Shown here one piece after another: positions 25,986 to 35,426 of a stretch of 64,000 nt of DNA. Below the pieces are notes generated by a model. It saw only the letters and a list, made by a program, of their open reading frames with translations, ran no database searches and was not told the DNA's origin. The position numbers and the translations under genes were made by a program. The DNA is from Betaproteobacteria bacterium. Lineage in GTDB: Bacteria; Pseudomonadota; Gammaproteobacteria; Burkholderiales; SG8-41. How positions within the stretch are numbered: position 1 is the stretch's first letter; each line of letters begins with the position of its first letter. The DNA lies in assembly GCA_900299145.1 (NCBI GenBank), contig OMIN01000038.1, positions 1 through 64,000 on the forward strand. The letters are read 5' to 3'.

Positions 25986-26667
25986 GATTACCCCCGCGCT
26001 TGCTGAACATGGCCTGATCGTACGCCGATTGCCGCAGCACCTTGGGCGGCTTACTCATGCTTTGTTCGTCGGGCGCCACCACCATGCGTATGCCTGGATA
26101 GCCGATCAAATCCCAGCCGATAAAATTCGCGTTGCCGCCGTAATACGGATCGCTGAACATGCCCTGCATGGTGTGTTCACGCACCATATTGAAAAACGCG
26201 GCCGAGTTCGGGCGAAAGTTTTTTGCGACGTTTTTTTCCAGATCGGTCAGCACGGCATCCTGATCCGCCGCGCCGAGCTTGGTGAAGAGTGCACCCTTTG
26301 ACGACTTCGCGTAATCGTCGAGCGCAGCCAAGCCCGATACATACGCTGCCTTGGACCCCGCCAGCGGACCGGTGAGCGCGCGGTCGATATAGTGCGCCGC
26401 ACGCGCTTCGGCAGCACCGGGGCCGTTGTTATCCGTGGGCACGATACGAGCGACCATGGCTTCCAGCACGTCGGATTCAGCAGCCGTGAGCACCTCCAGC
26501 GCTTCGCGCAAGTTACCGCTATTGGATTGTGCGTGGGCCTGCTGCGTAACCTGCGCGACCGGTACGGCGACGGTTGCGCCGATGGCGCCTGCCGCGCCCA
26601 CGCGCTTAAGCATTTCACGCCGCGACGGATCGCGCGGCTGGTTAATTTTCTGAATTGTGTTTGACAT
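25975..26667 (-). CDS. Gluconate 2-dehydrogenase subunit 3 family protein, TAT-exported
   Basis: The 230-residue protein carries a twin-arginine signal (SRREMLKRVGAAGAIGATVA) and the subunit-3 features LTAAESDVLEAMVARIVPTD and FFNMVREHTMQGMFSDPYYGGN. The start at 26667 is preceded by GGGAG; a longer reading to 26718 is not needed. It is translationally coupled to the GMC gene and likely chaperones and exports it. Confidence 0.92.
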   Translation of the reverse strand: MSNTIQKINQPRDPSRREMLKRVGAAGAIGATVAVPVAQVTQQAHAQSNSGNLREALEVLTAAESDVLEAMVARIVPTDNNGPGAAEARAAHYIDRALTGPLAGSKAAYVSGLAALDDYAKSSKGALFTKLGAADQDAVLTDLEKNVAKNFRPNSAAFFNMVREHTMQGMFSDPYYGGNANFIGWDLIGYPGIRMVVAPDEQSMSKPPKVLRQSAYDQAMFSKRGGNHGH

Positions 26668-26831
26668 GATCTCCCTTTTTCCTGGCCTTTCCTCTCCCGT
26701 GGAAACAGCGTGCAACACTAAGGCGCTGCCGCATTCGGGTCAAGTGGCCACAGTATGGCCTGCATAAATAGCGGATTCGATTATGCTATCGTGGCCTCCA
26801 AAATTTGCGAATTAAATCAGGGAAGATCGTC

Positions 26832-27899
26832 ATGATGTCTCGTCTCATTGCCGTGCTCATTTTCGGGGTGGCGCTGCACGCACACGCACAAACCACCGTG
26901 CCGGAAATCCCGTTTCAGTCAGTGGCGGATTTTCTGAAACTGCCCGAAGGCATGAACTTCGGTGAAGTGCCGGGTGTCGCGGTGAATTCCAAAGGCCACG
27001 TGTTCGTGTTCACGCGCTCGAACACCACGCAGGGGCCGGCGTACGGGCCGTCGGCGTCGCAGTTGTTTGAATTCGACGCGCGTGGCAATTTCGTGCGCGA
27101 GATCGGCAAGGGGCTTTACGGTTTTGCGTTCGCACACACCGTGCGTATCGACAAGGACGACAACATCTGGGCCGTGGACAAAGGCTCGGACATGATCATC
27201 AAACTCAGCCCCGCCGGGCGCGTGCTGATGGTGTTCGGCCGGCGCATGGAATCCACCAGCCCGAATACCAAACCTCACGAGCATCCGGTTCCGCCCAAGC
27301 CCGCAACCGATGGCTTGTTTCGCGAACCGACCGACGTGGCGTGGGATTCCGACGGCAATATTTACATCACCGACGGCTACGTGAACTCGCGCGTTGCCAA
27401 ATATGACAAGAACGGCGAATGGCTGAAATCCTGGGGCGAATACGGCAGCGGCCCAGGGCAGTTGCGCGTGCCCCATTCGATTGCCATTGATCAAAACAAT
27501 CAAATTTACGTTGGCGACCGCTCAAACGCACGCGTGCAGGTCTACGACACCGAAGGCAATCTGCTGCGCACGATCAAGGTGGAAGTGCCGCCCGCATCCG
27601 GCACCAAGGGTGTTTATGGCAACACGCCCACCGGCGCGCGGCTCGCGCAACTCATCGGTGCGCCAAACGCGCTTTGCATTCCGCCGGGGCGGAGCAATGT
27701 GCTGTTTTTGGGCGAAACCATTTTCCCTGGCCGTATTTTCAAGCTCACGCTCGACGGCAAGGTGCTGGGCGTCATCGGACGTTCCGGGCGGCAGCTTGGC
27801 CAGTTTTCCGGCGCACACCAACTCGCATGCCCGTCGGAAAACGAAATCTATGCGGCGGAAACCGCCAACTGGCGCGTGCAGAAGTTGCTGCTGAAATAA
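26832..27899 (+). CDS. Exported NHL-repeat beta-propeller protein
   Basis: The 355-residue protein has a signal peptide (SRLIAVLIFGVALHAHAQ) and at least five NHL-type blades, such as LFREPTDVAWDSDGNIYITDG, LRVPHSIAIDQNNQIYVGD and GAHQLACPSENEIYAAETAN. Relatives include peptidyl-alpha-hydroxyglycine lyase and vitellogenin-like or SMP-30-like propellers; most bacterial members are uncharacterised. Two adjacent ATGs (26832, 26835) follow GGGAAG. It is divergent from the oxidoreductase pair. Confidence 0.88.
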   Translation: MMSRLIAVLIFGVALHAHAQTTVPEIPFQSVADFLKLPEGMNFGEVPGVAVNSKGHVFVFTRSNTTQGPAYGPSASQLFEFDARGNFVREIGKGLYGFAFAHTVRIDKDDNIWAVDKGSDMIIKLSPAGRVLMVFGRRMESTSPNTKPHEHPVPPKPATDGLFREPTDVAWDSDGNIYITDGYVNSRVAKYDKNGEWLKSWGEYGSGPGQLRVPHSIAIDQNNQIYVGDRSNARVQVYDTEGNLLRTIKVEVPPASGTKGVYGNTPTGARLAQLIGAPNALCIPPGRSNVLFLGETIFPGRIFKLTLDGKVLGVIGRSGRQLGQFSGAHQLACPSENEIYAAETANWRVQKLLLK

Positions 27900-27929
27900 A
27901 GAACGCTATTTCAGCGGACTTTCAACCGG

Positions 27930-28322
27930 CTACTCCAGCGGGTCCAGCCGGCTCGGCCCCATGCCGTAGAACAGCAGCACCGCGCCTTCGTCTTTGGTTA
28001 AACCGAAGTGGCCCTGCTTCGCCGGCTCGGTGAACCAGGTGCCGGCTTCGTGACGGTTCAACTTGGCCTCGTCGTATTTCTCGCCGTATCCGATGTAATG
28101 CACGCCCTGTAGCACAACGCAGTAGCGCGAATCGGGGTGGTAATGCGCCAGCGCCTTGCTGTGCGCGGGCCAGCGCGTGGCGTAGATGTAAGGCCCCGGC
28201 TCCCTGGGATTGCCGTGCAGATAGGCGTTTTCGCGGCCCGAGCTGCTGGGCGTCCACGGCCAATCTTTCATCGGCTTCAAATCGACGCCGGGCGGCAGTG
28301 GGCCTCGCGTATTTTGATCCAT
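27930..28322 (-). CDS. Cupin-fold protein
   Basis: This 130-residue product has a single cupin-like core: AHYHPDSRYCVVLQGVHYIGYG supplies the first metal-type motif and GTWFTEPAKQGHFGL the second. The HxH is reduced to H-Y-H. It has no signal peptide. It lies 45 nt downstream of a Bug gene on the same strand and may be cotranscribed. Confidence 0.85.
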   Translation of the reverse strand: MDQNTRGPLPPGVDLKPMKDWPWTPSSSGRENAYLHGNPREPGPYIYATRWPAHSKALAHYHPDSRYCVVLQGVHYIGYGEKYDEAKLNRHEAGTWFTEPAKQGHFGLTKDEGAVLLFYGMGPSRLDPLE

Positions 28323-28367
28323 GTGATTTCTCCCTGAAATTAGGTGACTTGGAGTTGACCTCTGCGG

Positions 28368-29345
28368 CTACTGTAACGGAATGCCCGCCGCCTTGGCTAC
28401 CTTGCGGTAGCGCTCGATCTCATTGGGCAGCAGATTGGCAAGTTGTTGCGGGGTGGCGATCCACGGCTCGGCGCTTTCCTGCTCAAGAAAGCGCTTGAGT
28501 TCCGGCGCGTTCAACAGTTTGTTGATGGTGCTGTTGAGAAAATTGAGGCGCTCGGCGGAAATGCCCGCGGGCGCGAAGAGTGCCCACCACAATTCGTATT
28601 CATAACCCGGTACGCCCGATTGGGCGAGCGAGGGCAGATTCGGCAGCAGTGGCGAAGGCTTGGTACCGCTCATGCCGAGCGCGCGCACGCGGCCCGCGCG
28701 CAATTGCGGGTTCACGGCAGCGGAACTCGCGATCACCACTTCCACTTCGCCAGATGCCACCGCCGTCATCGCCAGCGAAATGCCCTTGTACGGCACATGA
28801 ATCATTTTTGTGCCCGCCGCCAGATCAAACAGCGCGCCGGAAAAATGATTGTTGCCGCCGATGCCCGACGAGCCGTAATTCAGTTTGCCCGGATTTTTCT
28901 TTGCCAGTTCGATGAATTCTTTGACGTTCTTCACCGGCAGCGAGGGGTGTACCACCATTACCAGCGACGATTTGCCGATGCCCGCCACCGGCACGATAGC
29001 GCGCGCCGGGTCGAACGGTAGCTTGGCGCGCACCGCCGCCGTACCGGTGTACGACGACGTATGCCCCAGCAGCGTGTGGCCGTCGGGCTCAAGCTTGGTG
29101 AAAATCTCCGTGCCGATCATGCCCGATGCGCCGGGCCGGTTGTCGACCACGATATTGCGGTTCAATGCCTTGGAAAGCTCCGCCATCACCGCACGCGTCA
29201 TCACGTCGATGGAGCCGCCTGGCGCGTAGGGCACGATGGCTTGCATGTTGCGTGTGGGGAACTGTTGGGCGCGGACGTGTGTTACGCCGCTCGCGGCAAG
29301 GACAAGGGTTGCCGCGAAGGAATATATATAAGTATCTGATTTCAT
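28368..29345 (-). CDS. Bug/TctC-family periplasmic substrate-binding protein
   Basis: This 325-residue receptor has QQFPTRNMQAIVPYAPGGSID at the start of the mature part and VVDNRPGASGMIGTEIFTKLEPDG in the ligand loop. The start codon and first residues (MKSDTYIYS) come from a copy of the AT-rich motif, giving a signal peptide with a polar, tyrosine-containing beginning before AATLVLAASGVTHVRA. No other usable start is seen. The cupin gene follows. Confidence 0.92.
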   Translation of the reverse strand: MKSDTYIYSFAATLVLAASGVTHVRAQQFPTRNMQAIVPYAPGGSIDVMTRAVMAELSKALNRNIVVDNRPGASGMIGTEIFTKLEPDGHTLLGHTSSYTGTAAVRAKLPFDPARAIVPVAGIGKSSLVMVVHPSLPVKNVKEFIELAKKNPGKLNYGSSGIGGNNHFSGALFDLAAGTKMIHVPYKGISLAMTAVASGEVEVVIASSAAVNPQLRAGRVRALGMSGTKPSPLLPNLPSLAQSGVPGYEYELWWALFAPAGISAERLNFLNSTINKLLNAPELKRFLEQESAEPWIATPQQLANLLPNEIERYRKVAKAAGIPLQ

Positions 29346-29354
29346 TTATATTTC
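29328..29354 (-). repeat. AT-rich dispersed motif, copy 8
   Basis: The minus strand reads ATATAAATGAAATCAGATAC then TTAT. It contains the ATG of the Bug gene at 29345 and encodes its first residues. Confidence 0.85.
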
Positions 29355-29437
29355 TTGATGAGGCTGCGCGAAGGTAAAGTCTTCACGGGCGCGTATTGTG
29401 ACAGGTACGCTCTGCCACGCAAGTGCCGAACGTCTGT

Positions 29438-30376
29438 CTACGGAATCTCCCGGTAAATCGCCGTGGCCGCCGCGTGGATGCGCAGCGGCTGATCCCAGTC
29501 TGGATATTCGCCGGCGAATTCCGTGCGCAGCGTCGTGGCGGTTTCGTCGGATGACTTTCCCTGCTTTTTCATTTCCGCCACGCGTCCGCGCAGTGCGGTG
29601 AGAAAGCCGCGGTAAGCGCCGATCATCGAGGCATCGCTCATGCCGTAATGCGCGCCGATGACCTGTTTCGCGCGCAATGCGTCCAGTGCATCAAGGCTCG
29701 TCAGCCAACTGCCAAGCCGCGACTGCGGCGTGGCAAATGCGGGAAACAGTTTGTGCATGGCAAGGTCGCCGGAAAACAGCACGCTGTCGCCTTCGACAAA
29801 CACAGCGGTGTCGCCGCGCGTGTGTGCAGGGCCCAGCCGCAGCAACTTCACGCGCACGCCGCCCAAATCGAGCAGCTTTTCCTTGTCGAAAATTTCCGAA
29901 GGCTCGCGAAATTTCGCGCCCTGCAACTGGTCGCGCAAATGCGTGCCTCGCGCGGCGAACACGGCCACCCATTTAAAACCCATCTCATCGACATCTTCCT
30001 GCTGCGCCGCCGCGCGCAACAGCTTTGCGCTGGCCGGAAAGGCCAGATCGCCGGTGGTGTGCTCCGGATGAAAGTGCGTGTTGATGATGTATAAGTCTTT
30101 GTTTTTACTAATTTTTTAAACTTCTCGCAAAACCGCTTCGCCACTTTTCAGGCCCATGCCTGGGTCGACCACGAGCGTAGCCCGGCTGCCGACGATGATG
30201 CCGACGTTGGGCACCATGCCGACTTTTTCATCGGGAATCAGATATACGTGTGGCGAAATTTTTTGCGTTTTGCCTTCCTTGACGACAGGCAGGACCGGCG
30301 CTTGCCCGTGGGCGACAAGGCTTGCGCAACAGAGCAGGGCTGCAAACCAGTGGTGTTTCGTGCGTGACTCGTTCAT
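29438..30376 (-). pseudogene. Exported MBL-fold hydrolase interrupted by one in-frame TAA
   Basis: Read through, this encodes about 312 residues: signal peptide (TKHHWFAALLCCASLVAHGQ), then ISPHVYLIPDEKVGMVPNVG, the metal motif NTHFHPEHTTG, a second site GPAHTRGDTAV and FSGDLAMHKLFP, as in exported quinoprotein-associated MBL hydrolases. After LKSGEAVLREV a TAA (30116-30118) interrupts the frame, which then resumes unchanged as KISKNKDLYIINTHFH. The stop and the eight following codons coincide with an AT-rich motif copy, and no bases appear added or lost. GGAGG precedes the ATG at 30376. Either inactive, read through, or restarted internally. Confidence 0.85.
30091..30120 (-). repeat. AT-rich dispersed motif, copy 9, inside the MBL gene
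   Basis: The minus strand reads TTAGTAAAAACAAAGACTTA with TTTAAAAAA before it. It lies in frame inside the MBL gene and its leading TTTAAAAAA supplies the interrupting TAA. Confidence 0.8.
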
Positions 30377-30410
30377 CAAGAGGGCCTCCATCAGGTTGTA
30401 GTTCGAGAAT

Positions 30411-31397
30411 TCAATCCACCGGCGGAATTTTCGCGCGAGCAACAATCTCTTTCCACGTTTGAATCTCGCGCCGGTACCACTGCGTCAATTCAGCGACGCT
30501 CACCGGCTCCGACACGCCACCCTGTTTGCGCAGCAGTTCCTTCACTTCGGGCAGGCTGATCACGTTGTTGATCGCGGTGTTCAGCGTCTGAACGATGGCT
30601 GCGGGCGTCTTCGCCGCGACATACACGGCGGCGGTGGCCCCCGCGCGTTGCCCCGGCAGGCCGGCCTCGGCGGTGGTGGGCACGTCCGGGTAGGCGGGCA
30701 GGCGCTTGTCGCTCACCATGGCGAGCATTCTGACGCGTCCCGACGCGAAAAACGGCAGAAACGGCGACGGGTCCATGATCGCGAGCTGCGTTTCGCCGGT
30801 GGCAACCGCCAGCGCGGCTTGTCCAGTGCCGTTATACGACACCACTTCGATGCGGATGTTGTTGCGAATGCGGAAAAGCTCCACCGACAGCCGCGTGCCA
30901 ATGCCGCCAGCCGACGCGTTCAGCGTGGCGGCATTCTTTTGCCCCAGCGCGATTAACTCGCGCACGTTTTTCACCGGCAGGTGGTTGTTGATCACAATGG
31001 CGTAGGGGTATTCCGCGATCGCCGCCACCGGCTGGATGTCGTTAATCGGGTCAAAGCGCAGATTGCGAAACAGCGCCGGGTTTTGGGTGGATGCCGTGGC
31101 GCTGAACAGAATGGTGTGGCCGTCGGGCACGGATTTCGCCACCGCCTCAATGCCGATGTTGCCCGCGGCGCCGGGGCGGTTTTCTACCACCACCTGCTGG
31201 CCGAGGGTTTTGGCCAGGTGCGGCGTGATCATGCGTGCAGTAATGTCGTTGGTGCCGCCGGTGGCGAACGGCACCACCGCGCGGATCAGGCGTTCGGGGT
31301 ATTGGGCTTGCGCCAAGGCCTGCATCGGCCACACGCCAGTCAGCGCAATGCTTGTGCCTGCCAGTGCCGTCACCCATTGCTTAACGTCGTCAACCAT
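30411..31397 (-). CDS. Bug/TctC-family periplasmic substrate-binding protein
   Basis: This 328-residue receptor has a signal peptide ending near MQALAQ, mature start AQYPERLIRAVVPFATGGTND and ligand loop VVENRPGAAGNIGIEAVAKSVPDGHT. It is divergent from a paralogue at 31438, with only 40 nt between the two start codons, so both share one control region. It precedes the broken MBL gene on the same strand. Confidence 0.92.
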   Translation of the reverse strand: MVDDVKQWVTALAGTSIALTGVWPMQALAQAQYPERLIRAVVPFATGGTNDITARMITPHLAKTLGQQVVVENRPGAAGNIGIEAVAKSVPDGHTILFSATASTQNPALFRNLRFDPINDIQPVAAIAEYPYAIVINNHLPVKNVRELIALGQKNAATLNASAGGIGTRLSVELFRIRNNIRIEVVSYNGTGQAALAVATGETQLAIMDPSPFLPFFASGRVRMLAMVSDKRLPAYPDVPTTAEAGLPGQRAGATAAVYVAAKTPAAIVQTLNTAINNVISLPEVKELLRKQGGVSEPVSVAELTQWYRREIQTWKEIVARAKIPPVD

Positions 31398-31437
31398 TCT
31401 TTCCTCGTTTGCTGGTCAAGCTCTTATACTGCGAACC

Positions 31438-32415
31438 GTGAAGACATACCTTACACCGATTGTTGTCATGCTCGCTACCGGGAGTGTTGCCATGGGTGCC
31501 GTCATGGGTGCCCATGCCGCCGACTATCCGGAGCGCAACCTCATCGCGGTCGTGCCTTTCGCCGCCGGTTCGTCCAACGATGTCATCGCGCGCCGCGTCG
31601 GGCCGCATCTGGCAAAGGCGCTGGGACAGCAGGTGATTATCGAAAACCGTCCCGGCGCGGACGGCCGCATTGGCGTCGAAGTAATGGCCAAGGCCGCGCC
31701 CGACGGCCACACCATTTTATTTAGCGGCGGCGCGGTGGCGCTGATTCCCACGCTGCGCTGGAACGTGCCGTGGGACCCAATGCGCAGCATTCAACCGGTG
31801 GCCGAGCTGGGCACTATTCCCTATGTGATCGCGGTGAACCCCAACGTGCCCGCGCCAAATGTGGCCGCGTTCATCAAGCTCGCGCTGGCGCAGCCCGGCC
31901 GGCTCAATGGCTCCGCCGGCGGCAACTCGTCAGAAATGTCCATCGCGCTGTTTCGCATCAAGACCGGTACGCGCATGGAAATCATTCCCTACAAAGGCAC
32001 GGGCTACGCCGCGCTGGCCGTCGCCACTGGCGAAGCGGATTTCGCCATCATGGATGCCTCGGCGTGGCTGCCGTATTGGCAGGCGAAGCGCGTGCGCGTG
32101 CTGGCGGTGCTGGGCGAAAAGCGCATTGCCGCCATGCCTGACGTGCCGACCATGCGCGAAGCGGGATACGTTGGCCATGAAAGCGGCGCGCAGTTTGGGA
32201 TATTCACTACCGGCGGCACGCCCCTGAACACGGTGCGGCGGCTCAATTCTGAAATCAACCGTATCATCGCGACGCCGGAAATCACCAAAAGCTTTATTGG
32301 TATCGGCATGGAGCCGGGCGGCATGACGGTGGAGGCGTTTACCAAACGCTATTTCGCCGACTTGGCACTTTGGAAGGACGTGGTGGCGCGGGCGAAAATT
32401 CCGATGACGGATTAA
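31438..32415 (+). CDS. Bug/TctC-family periplasmic substrate-binding protein
   Basis: This 325-residue receptor probably starts at GTG 31438 (VKTYLTPIVVMLATGSVAMG), giving a signal peptide that ends near GAHA before ADYPERNLIAVVPFAAGSSND. ATG 31468 is an alternative. The ribosome-binding site is poor. It is a clear paralogue of the divergent gene at 30411. Its C-terminal third is duplicated as a decayed fragment at 35115. The enolase-superfamily gene follows after 17 nt and is probably cotranscribed, suggesting uptake linked to an acid-sugar or cycloalkanoate step. Confidence 0.9.
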   Translation: MKTYLTPIVVMLATGSVAMGAVMGAHAADYPERNLIAVVPFAAGSSNDVIARRVGPHLAKALGQQVIIENRPGADGRIGVEVMAKAAPDGHTILFSGGAVALIPTLRWNVPWDPMRSIQPVAELGTIPYVIAVNPNVPAPNVAAFIKLALAQPGRLNGSAGGNSSEMSIALFRIKTGTRMEIIPYKGTGYAALAVATGEADFAIMDASAWLPYWQAKRVRVLAVLGEKRIAAMPDVPTMREAGYVGHESGAQFGIFTTGGTPLNTVRRLNSEINRIIATPEITKSFIGIGMEPGGMTVEAFTKRYFADLALWKDVVARAKIPMTD

Positions 32416-32432
32416 AGGAGTGAAAAGAGACC

Positions 32433-33587
32433 ATGACTACGCATACCAAACCCAACTACGACCGCCCCCTTTTCAATCTACACAACGTATCCAGCACGCC
32501 GGTGATTGTGGAAAGCATCGATCTCGTGCGCTGGCGTGACATTTATTTTCTGCGTGCACGGTCCAAGGGTGGTGCGGCGGGGCTGGTGATGATCCACGAG
32601 GGCAGTCACTTCCTCACGGCGATGCTGAAAGAGAAGGTGTTGCCGTTCTTCGTGGGGCGCGATGCCCGCGACCTGGAATCGATGATCGATGAGATCTACG
32701 TCTACAAGTGGAATTACAAGTATGCCGGTTCGGCATTCTGGACTACTGTTGCTTGGGTAGAGGCAGCACTCTTTGACCTTCTTGGTAAAGCCAGCGGTAA
32801 ATCCATCGGCGATCTGCTGGGTGGACGCAAGCGCGATCAGGTTCCGGTTTACGTTTCCAGCCTCATACGCGAAACGACTGCAGAAGAAGAGGTCGAGTGG
32901 GTTGGACAGCGCATCGAGCAGACAAAAGCGAAGGCCGTAAAGTTGAAGATTGGCGGACGCTTAAGCAGAAATGCCGATGCCTCGCCCGGACGCACCGAAC
33001 GTCTGCTGGCGCTTGCCCGGAAAGCCTGGGGCAGCAGTATGAAAATATACATTGATGCCAACGGCTCCTACGATGCACAGTACGCCATCGACATCGCGAA
33101 GCTGCTGAAGGAGCACAACGTGGCTTTTTTCGAAGAGCCATGCCCGTTTGAAGACCTGGATACCACCAAGGCGGTGGCAGACGCGCTGGACATGCCGGTT
33201 GCTGGCGGCGAGCAGGATGCCAGCCTGCCGCGCTTCGAGTACATGGCGCGCAACCGCGTGGTGGATATCCTGCAGCCCGACATGCTCTACAACGGCGGCT
33301 TCATCCGTAACCACCGCACCAACGTGATTGCCGAGCACTACGGCTTGCCGCTGACGCCGCATAGTCCATACCTCGGCCCTCGACAGGCGCTGACGACGCA
33401 TTTTTGCGCCTCTTTGCCAAAGTTGCCGATTGAGATGGAGTATGCCGCCGCGCTGCCGAAGCAGCCGATGGACTGGTATGGCCCGCAGATCGAGGTGAAA
33501 GACGGCATGGTTGCTGTGCCGACCGGCCCGGGGCTGGGCATCGAGTTTTTACCCGAAGTGGTGAGCGGGCTAAAGGTCGTTGATTAA
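32433..33587 (+). CDS. Mandelate racemase / muconate-lactonizing (enolase superfamily) enzyme
   Basis: The 384-residue enzyme has the capping domain first (residues 1-130), then the barrel with a KxK-type base in AVKLKIGGR, metal ligands in IDANGSY, FFEEPCPFED and AGGEQDAS, and a histidine region TPHSPYLG near residue 308. Members abstract the proton alpha to a carboxylate. The substrate is likely a hydroxy-acid or acid sugar. It sits directly behind a Bug receptor. Confidence 0.93.
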   Translation: MTTHTKPNYDRPLFNLHNVSSTPVIVESIDLVRWRDIYFLRARSKGGAAGLVMIHEGSHFLTAMLKEKVLPFFVGRDARDLESMIDEIYVYKWNYKYAGSAFWTTVAWVEAALFDLLGKASGKSIGDLLGGRKRDQVPVYVSSLIRETTAEEEVEWVGQRIEQTKAKAVKLKIGGRLSRNADASPGRTERLLALARKAWGSSMKIYIDANGSYDAQYAIDIAKLLKEHNVAFFEEPCPFEDLDTTKAVADALDMPVAGGEQDASLPRFEYMARNRVVDILQPDMLYNGGFIRNHRTNVIAEHYGLPLTPHSPYLGPRQALTTHFCASLPKLPIEMEYAAALPKQPMDWYGPQIEVKDGMVAVPTGPGLGIEFLPEVVSGLKVVD

Positions 33588-33620
33588 GAGCACCTGACAA
33601 AATGGGCCGGGTGGCCCGCC

Positions 33621-33720
33621 GTTCATACTTCGACTGCGGCCAAAACCCGCCTACGCTCAGCACGAACGTCTATTTTTCCCGTTCGCCCTGAGCGGAGCGC
33701 AGCGAAGTCGAAGGGTGAAC
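33621..33720. repeat. Pair of inverted REP-like units
   Basis: Unit one (33621-33668) runs from GTTCATACTTCGACT to GCTCAGCACGAAC. Unit two (33681-33720) runs from GTTCGCCCTGAGC to GTCGAAGGGTGAAC and is its inverse. Units of this GTTC...GTCGAAGGG type are widespread non-coding repeats in Proteobacteria. They lie between convergent genes and may also stop transcription. Confidence 0.8.
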
Positions 33721-33814
33721 ACTCATTTTGGCAGGTACTCCAGGTAAGTTTCAGTCTTTACCGCGCGTCAATGCCACTGCGGTTTGCCAGACTGCCTCGC
33801 AGCTACCTCCGGTA

Positions 33815-34927
33815 TCAAGCCCAAACCGCACGCAACGCTGCGATAGCCTGATCCACCTCCCGGCGCGCGTTGTAGCCATGAAAACTGAAACGAATGCGCC
33901 CCATGCCGTTCCATGCCTGCACCCCGCGCTGCGCCATGGCATCGACGATGGCTTGCGCGCGCGGTGACGGGATGCAAACACTGGCACCATGCCGCGCCGG
34001 TTCGGCTGGCGTGAGGGTTGGAATTTGCAGGGCTTGCAGCCGCTCCAGCATCGCCGTCGTCATGCCTTGCACATGCGATTGAATGTCCCGCACATCCCAC
34101 GCGGCCAGATAATCCAGCGCATCCGCCAGCACATAGGCCGACGCATGCGCGGGATTCCCGCGGGTGAAGCGCAGCGCATCATCGCGCAGCTGTGGCGGAT
34201 CATCGTAACTGCGCGATCCCGGCGCGAAGGAATACCAGCCCGCGGAGGCAGGTGACCACCCCGGCTGCCGCGCCCGGTTCCAGTAGGCGACCGCAACGCC
34301 GGTGACGCCGAGCAGCCATTTGTAACAGGCCGAAAACGCGAAATCTGCGACCGAAGCCTCAATCGGTAAATAACCGGCTGCCTGCGTAAAATCCACGACC
34401 AACAACGCGCCCACACTGTCCGCCAGCGTACGCAGCGCGGCAATATCCTGCCGTTCCCCGGTGAGGTAGGAAACGTAACTCACGCCTATCACGCGCGTGC
34501 GTGCATCGACGTAAGCGTTATAGCGATCTGCTCCGGTTCCCCGTGCTTGTCGCAGGGTCACACGTGGATTGCGGCGCGCGAGGAAAGGGCCGACGACCGA
34601 TGGATACTCGTTGGCATCGATGACCATATTGTCACCGTCACGCCAGTCGAGACTTTCCGCAACGATGGCAACACCCTCGGCGACGTTGCTGACAAATCCG
34701 ATCGACGCGGTGTCTACGTTCCAGGCGTGCGCGATGGCGGCGCGGGCACGGGCAATTTGCGCTTCCTGCGCGACCCGGCCGGCCATTCCGTTACTTTTGT
34801 CCCGCAGATAACGGGAAAACGCGGCGGCATGGCGATGCAGGCAGGCGCTCTCGCCGCCGGCGCAGAGGTGGGCAACCCCTTCAGTGATAAGGAAATCCTG
34901 TGGATCGAAGAGAGATTCTTCGTTCAC
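33815..34927 (-). CDS. Class V aminotransferase-family PLP enzyme
   Basis: The 370-residue protein follows the cysteine desulfurase/isopenicillin N epimerase fold: AGGESACLHRH near the start, IGFVSNVAEGVAIVAESL, the PLP-binding aspartate in LLVVDFTQAAGYLPI and the Schiff-base lysine in FSACYKWLLGVTG (about residue 225). No cysteine-bearing desulfurase loop is obvious, so an epimerase, lyase or kynureninase-like role is as likely. No partner genes are adjacent. Confidence 0.9.
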   Translation of the reverse strand: MNEESLFDPQDFLITEGVAHLCAGGESACLHRHAAAFSRYLRDKSNGMAGRVAQEAQIARARAAIAHAWNVDTASIGFVSNVAEGVAIVAESLDWRDGDNMVIDANEYPSVVGPFLARRNPRVTLRQARGTGADRYNAYVDARTRVIGVSYVSYLTGERQDIAALRTLADSVGALLVVDFTQAAGYLPIEASVADFAFSACYKWLLGVTGVAVAYWNRARQPGWSPASAGWYSFAPGSRSYDDPPQLRDDALRFTRGNPAHASAYVLADALDYLAAWDVRDIQSHVQGMTTAMLERLQALQIPTLTPAEPARHGASVCIPSPRAQAIVDAMAQRGVQAWNGMGRIRFSFHGYNARREVDQAIAALRAVWA

Positions 34928-35114
34928 TCAGCGGTTCCTTTCGAGTCACAACGTTATTGTGATGGCTATAGTGACACACCCGGGTTGCGCTTGCCAGTGC
35001 ATGGCGTAACGGGTTGTCTGGCGCGGATGCGCGGCTATCTCGCCGAACTTACGCTAATGTCAACGGCCAATAGCGCGAGTATGCCTGAGAACTTTGGCCG
35101 GGGGGCGGTTGTGC

Positions 35115-35381
35115 GCACCACGCGCGAAGCCGGATACGTCGGCAGAAATTTGCGTGCAGTTCGGCCTATTTACCACCGGCGGCACGCCACTGCATACGGT
35201 GAACCGCCTCAAAACGAAAATCAACCGCCTGATCGCCACTTCGGAGAACACTAAAAGCTTTATCGGCATCTGCATGGAGCCGGGCGGGATGATGGTCGAA
35301 ACCTTTACCAAGCACTATTTTGCCGATCTGGCGCTGTGGAAAGTCGTGGTGGCGTGGGCGAAAATTCCGATGACGGATTAA
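35115..35381 (+). pseudogene. Bug/TctC C-terminal fragment, frameshifted
   Basis: The last 80 or so codons of a Bug gene, ending SFIGICMEPGGMMVETFTKH and AKIPMTD, closely match the C-terminus of the gene at 31438. The preceding segment TREAGYVG is in another frame, so at least one indel is present, and nothing upstream resembles the rest of the gene. It is a leftover of a 3'-end duplication. Confidence 0.8.
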
Positions 35382-35426
35382 GTGTTGGAACCGCTAGTGC
35401 TCGTAAAAAGAGTCGTCAACGTTGCG

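Noticed and set aside
27479-27517. AT-rich stretch in the NHL gene resembling the motif
   Set aside because: The string lacks ATACTTAC and encodes a normal NHL blade (IAIDQNNQIYVGD) that is inherently AT-rich.
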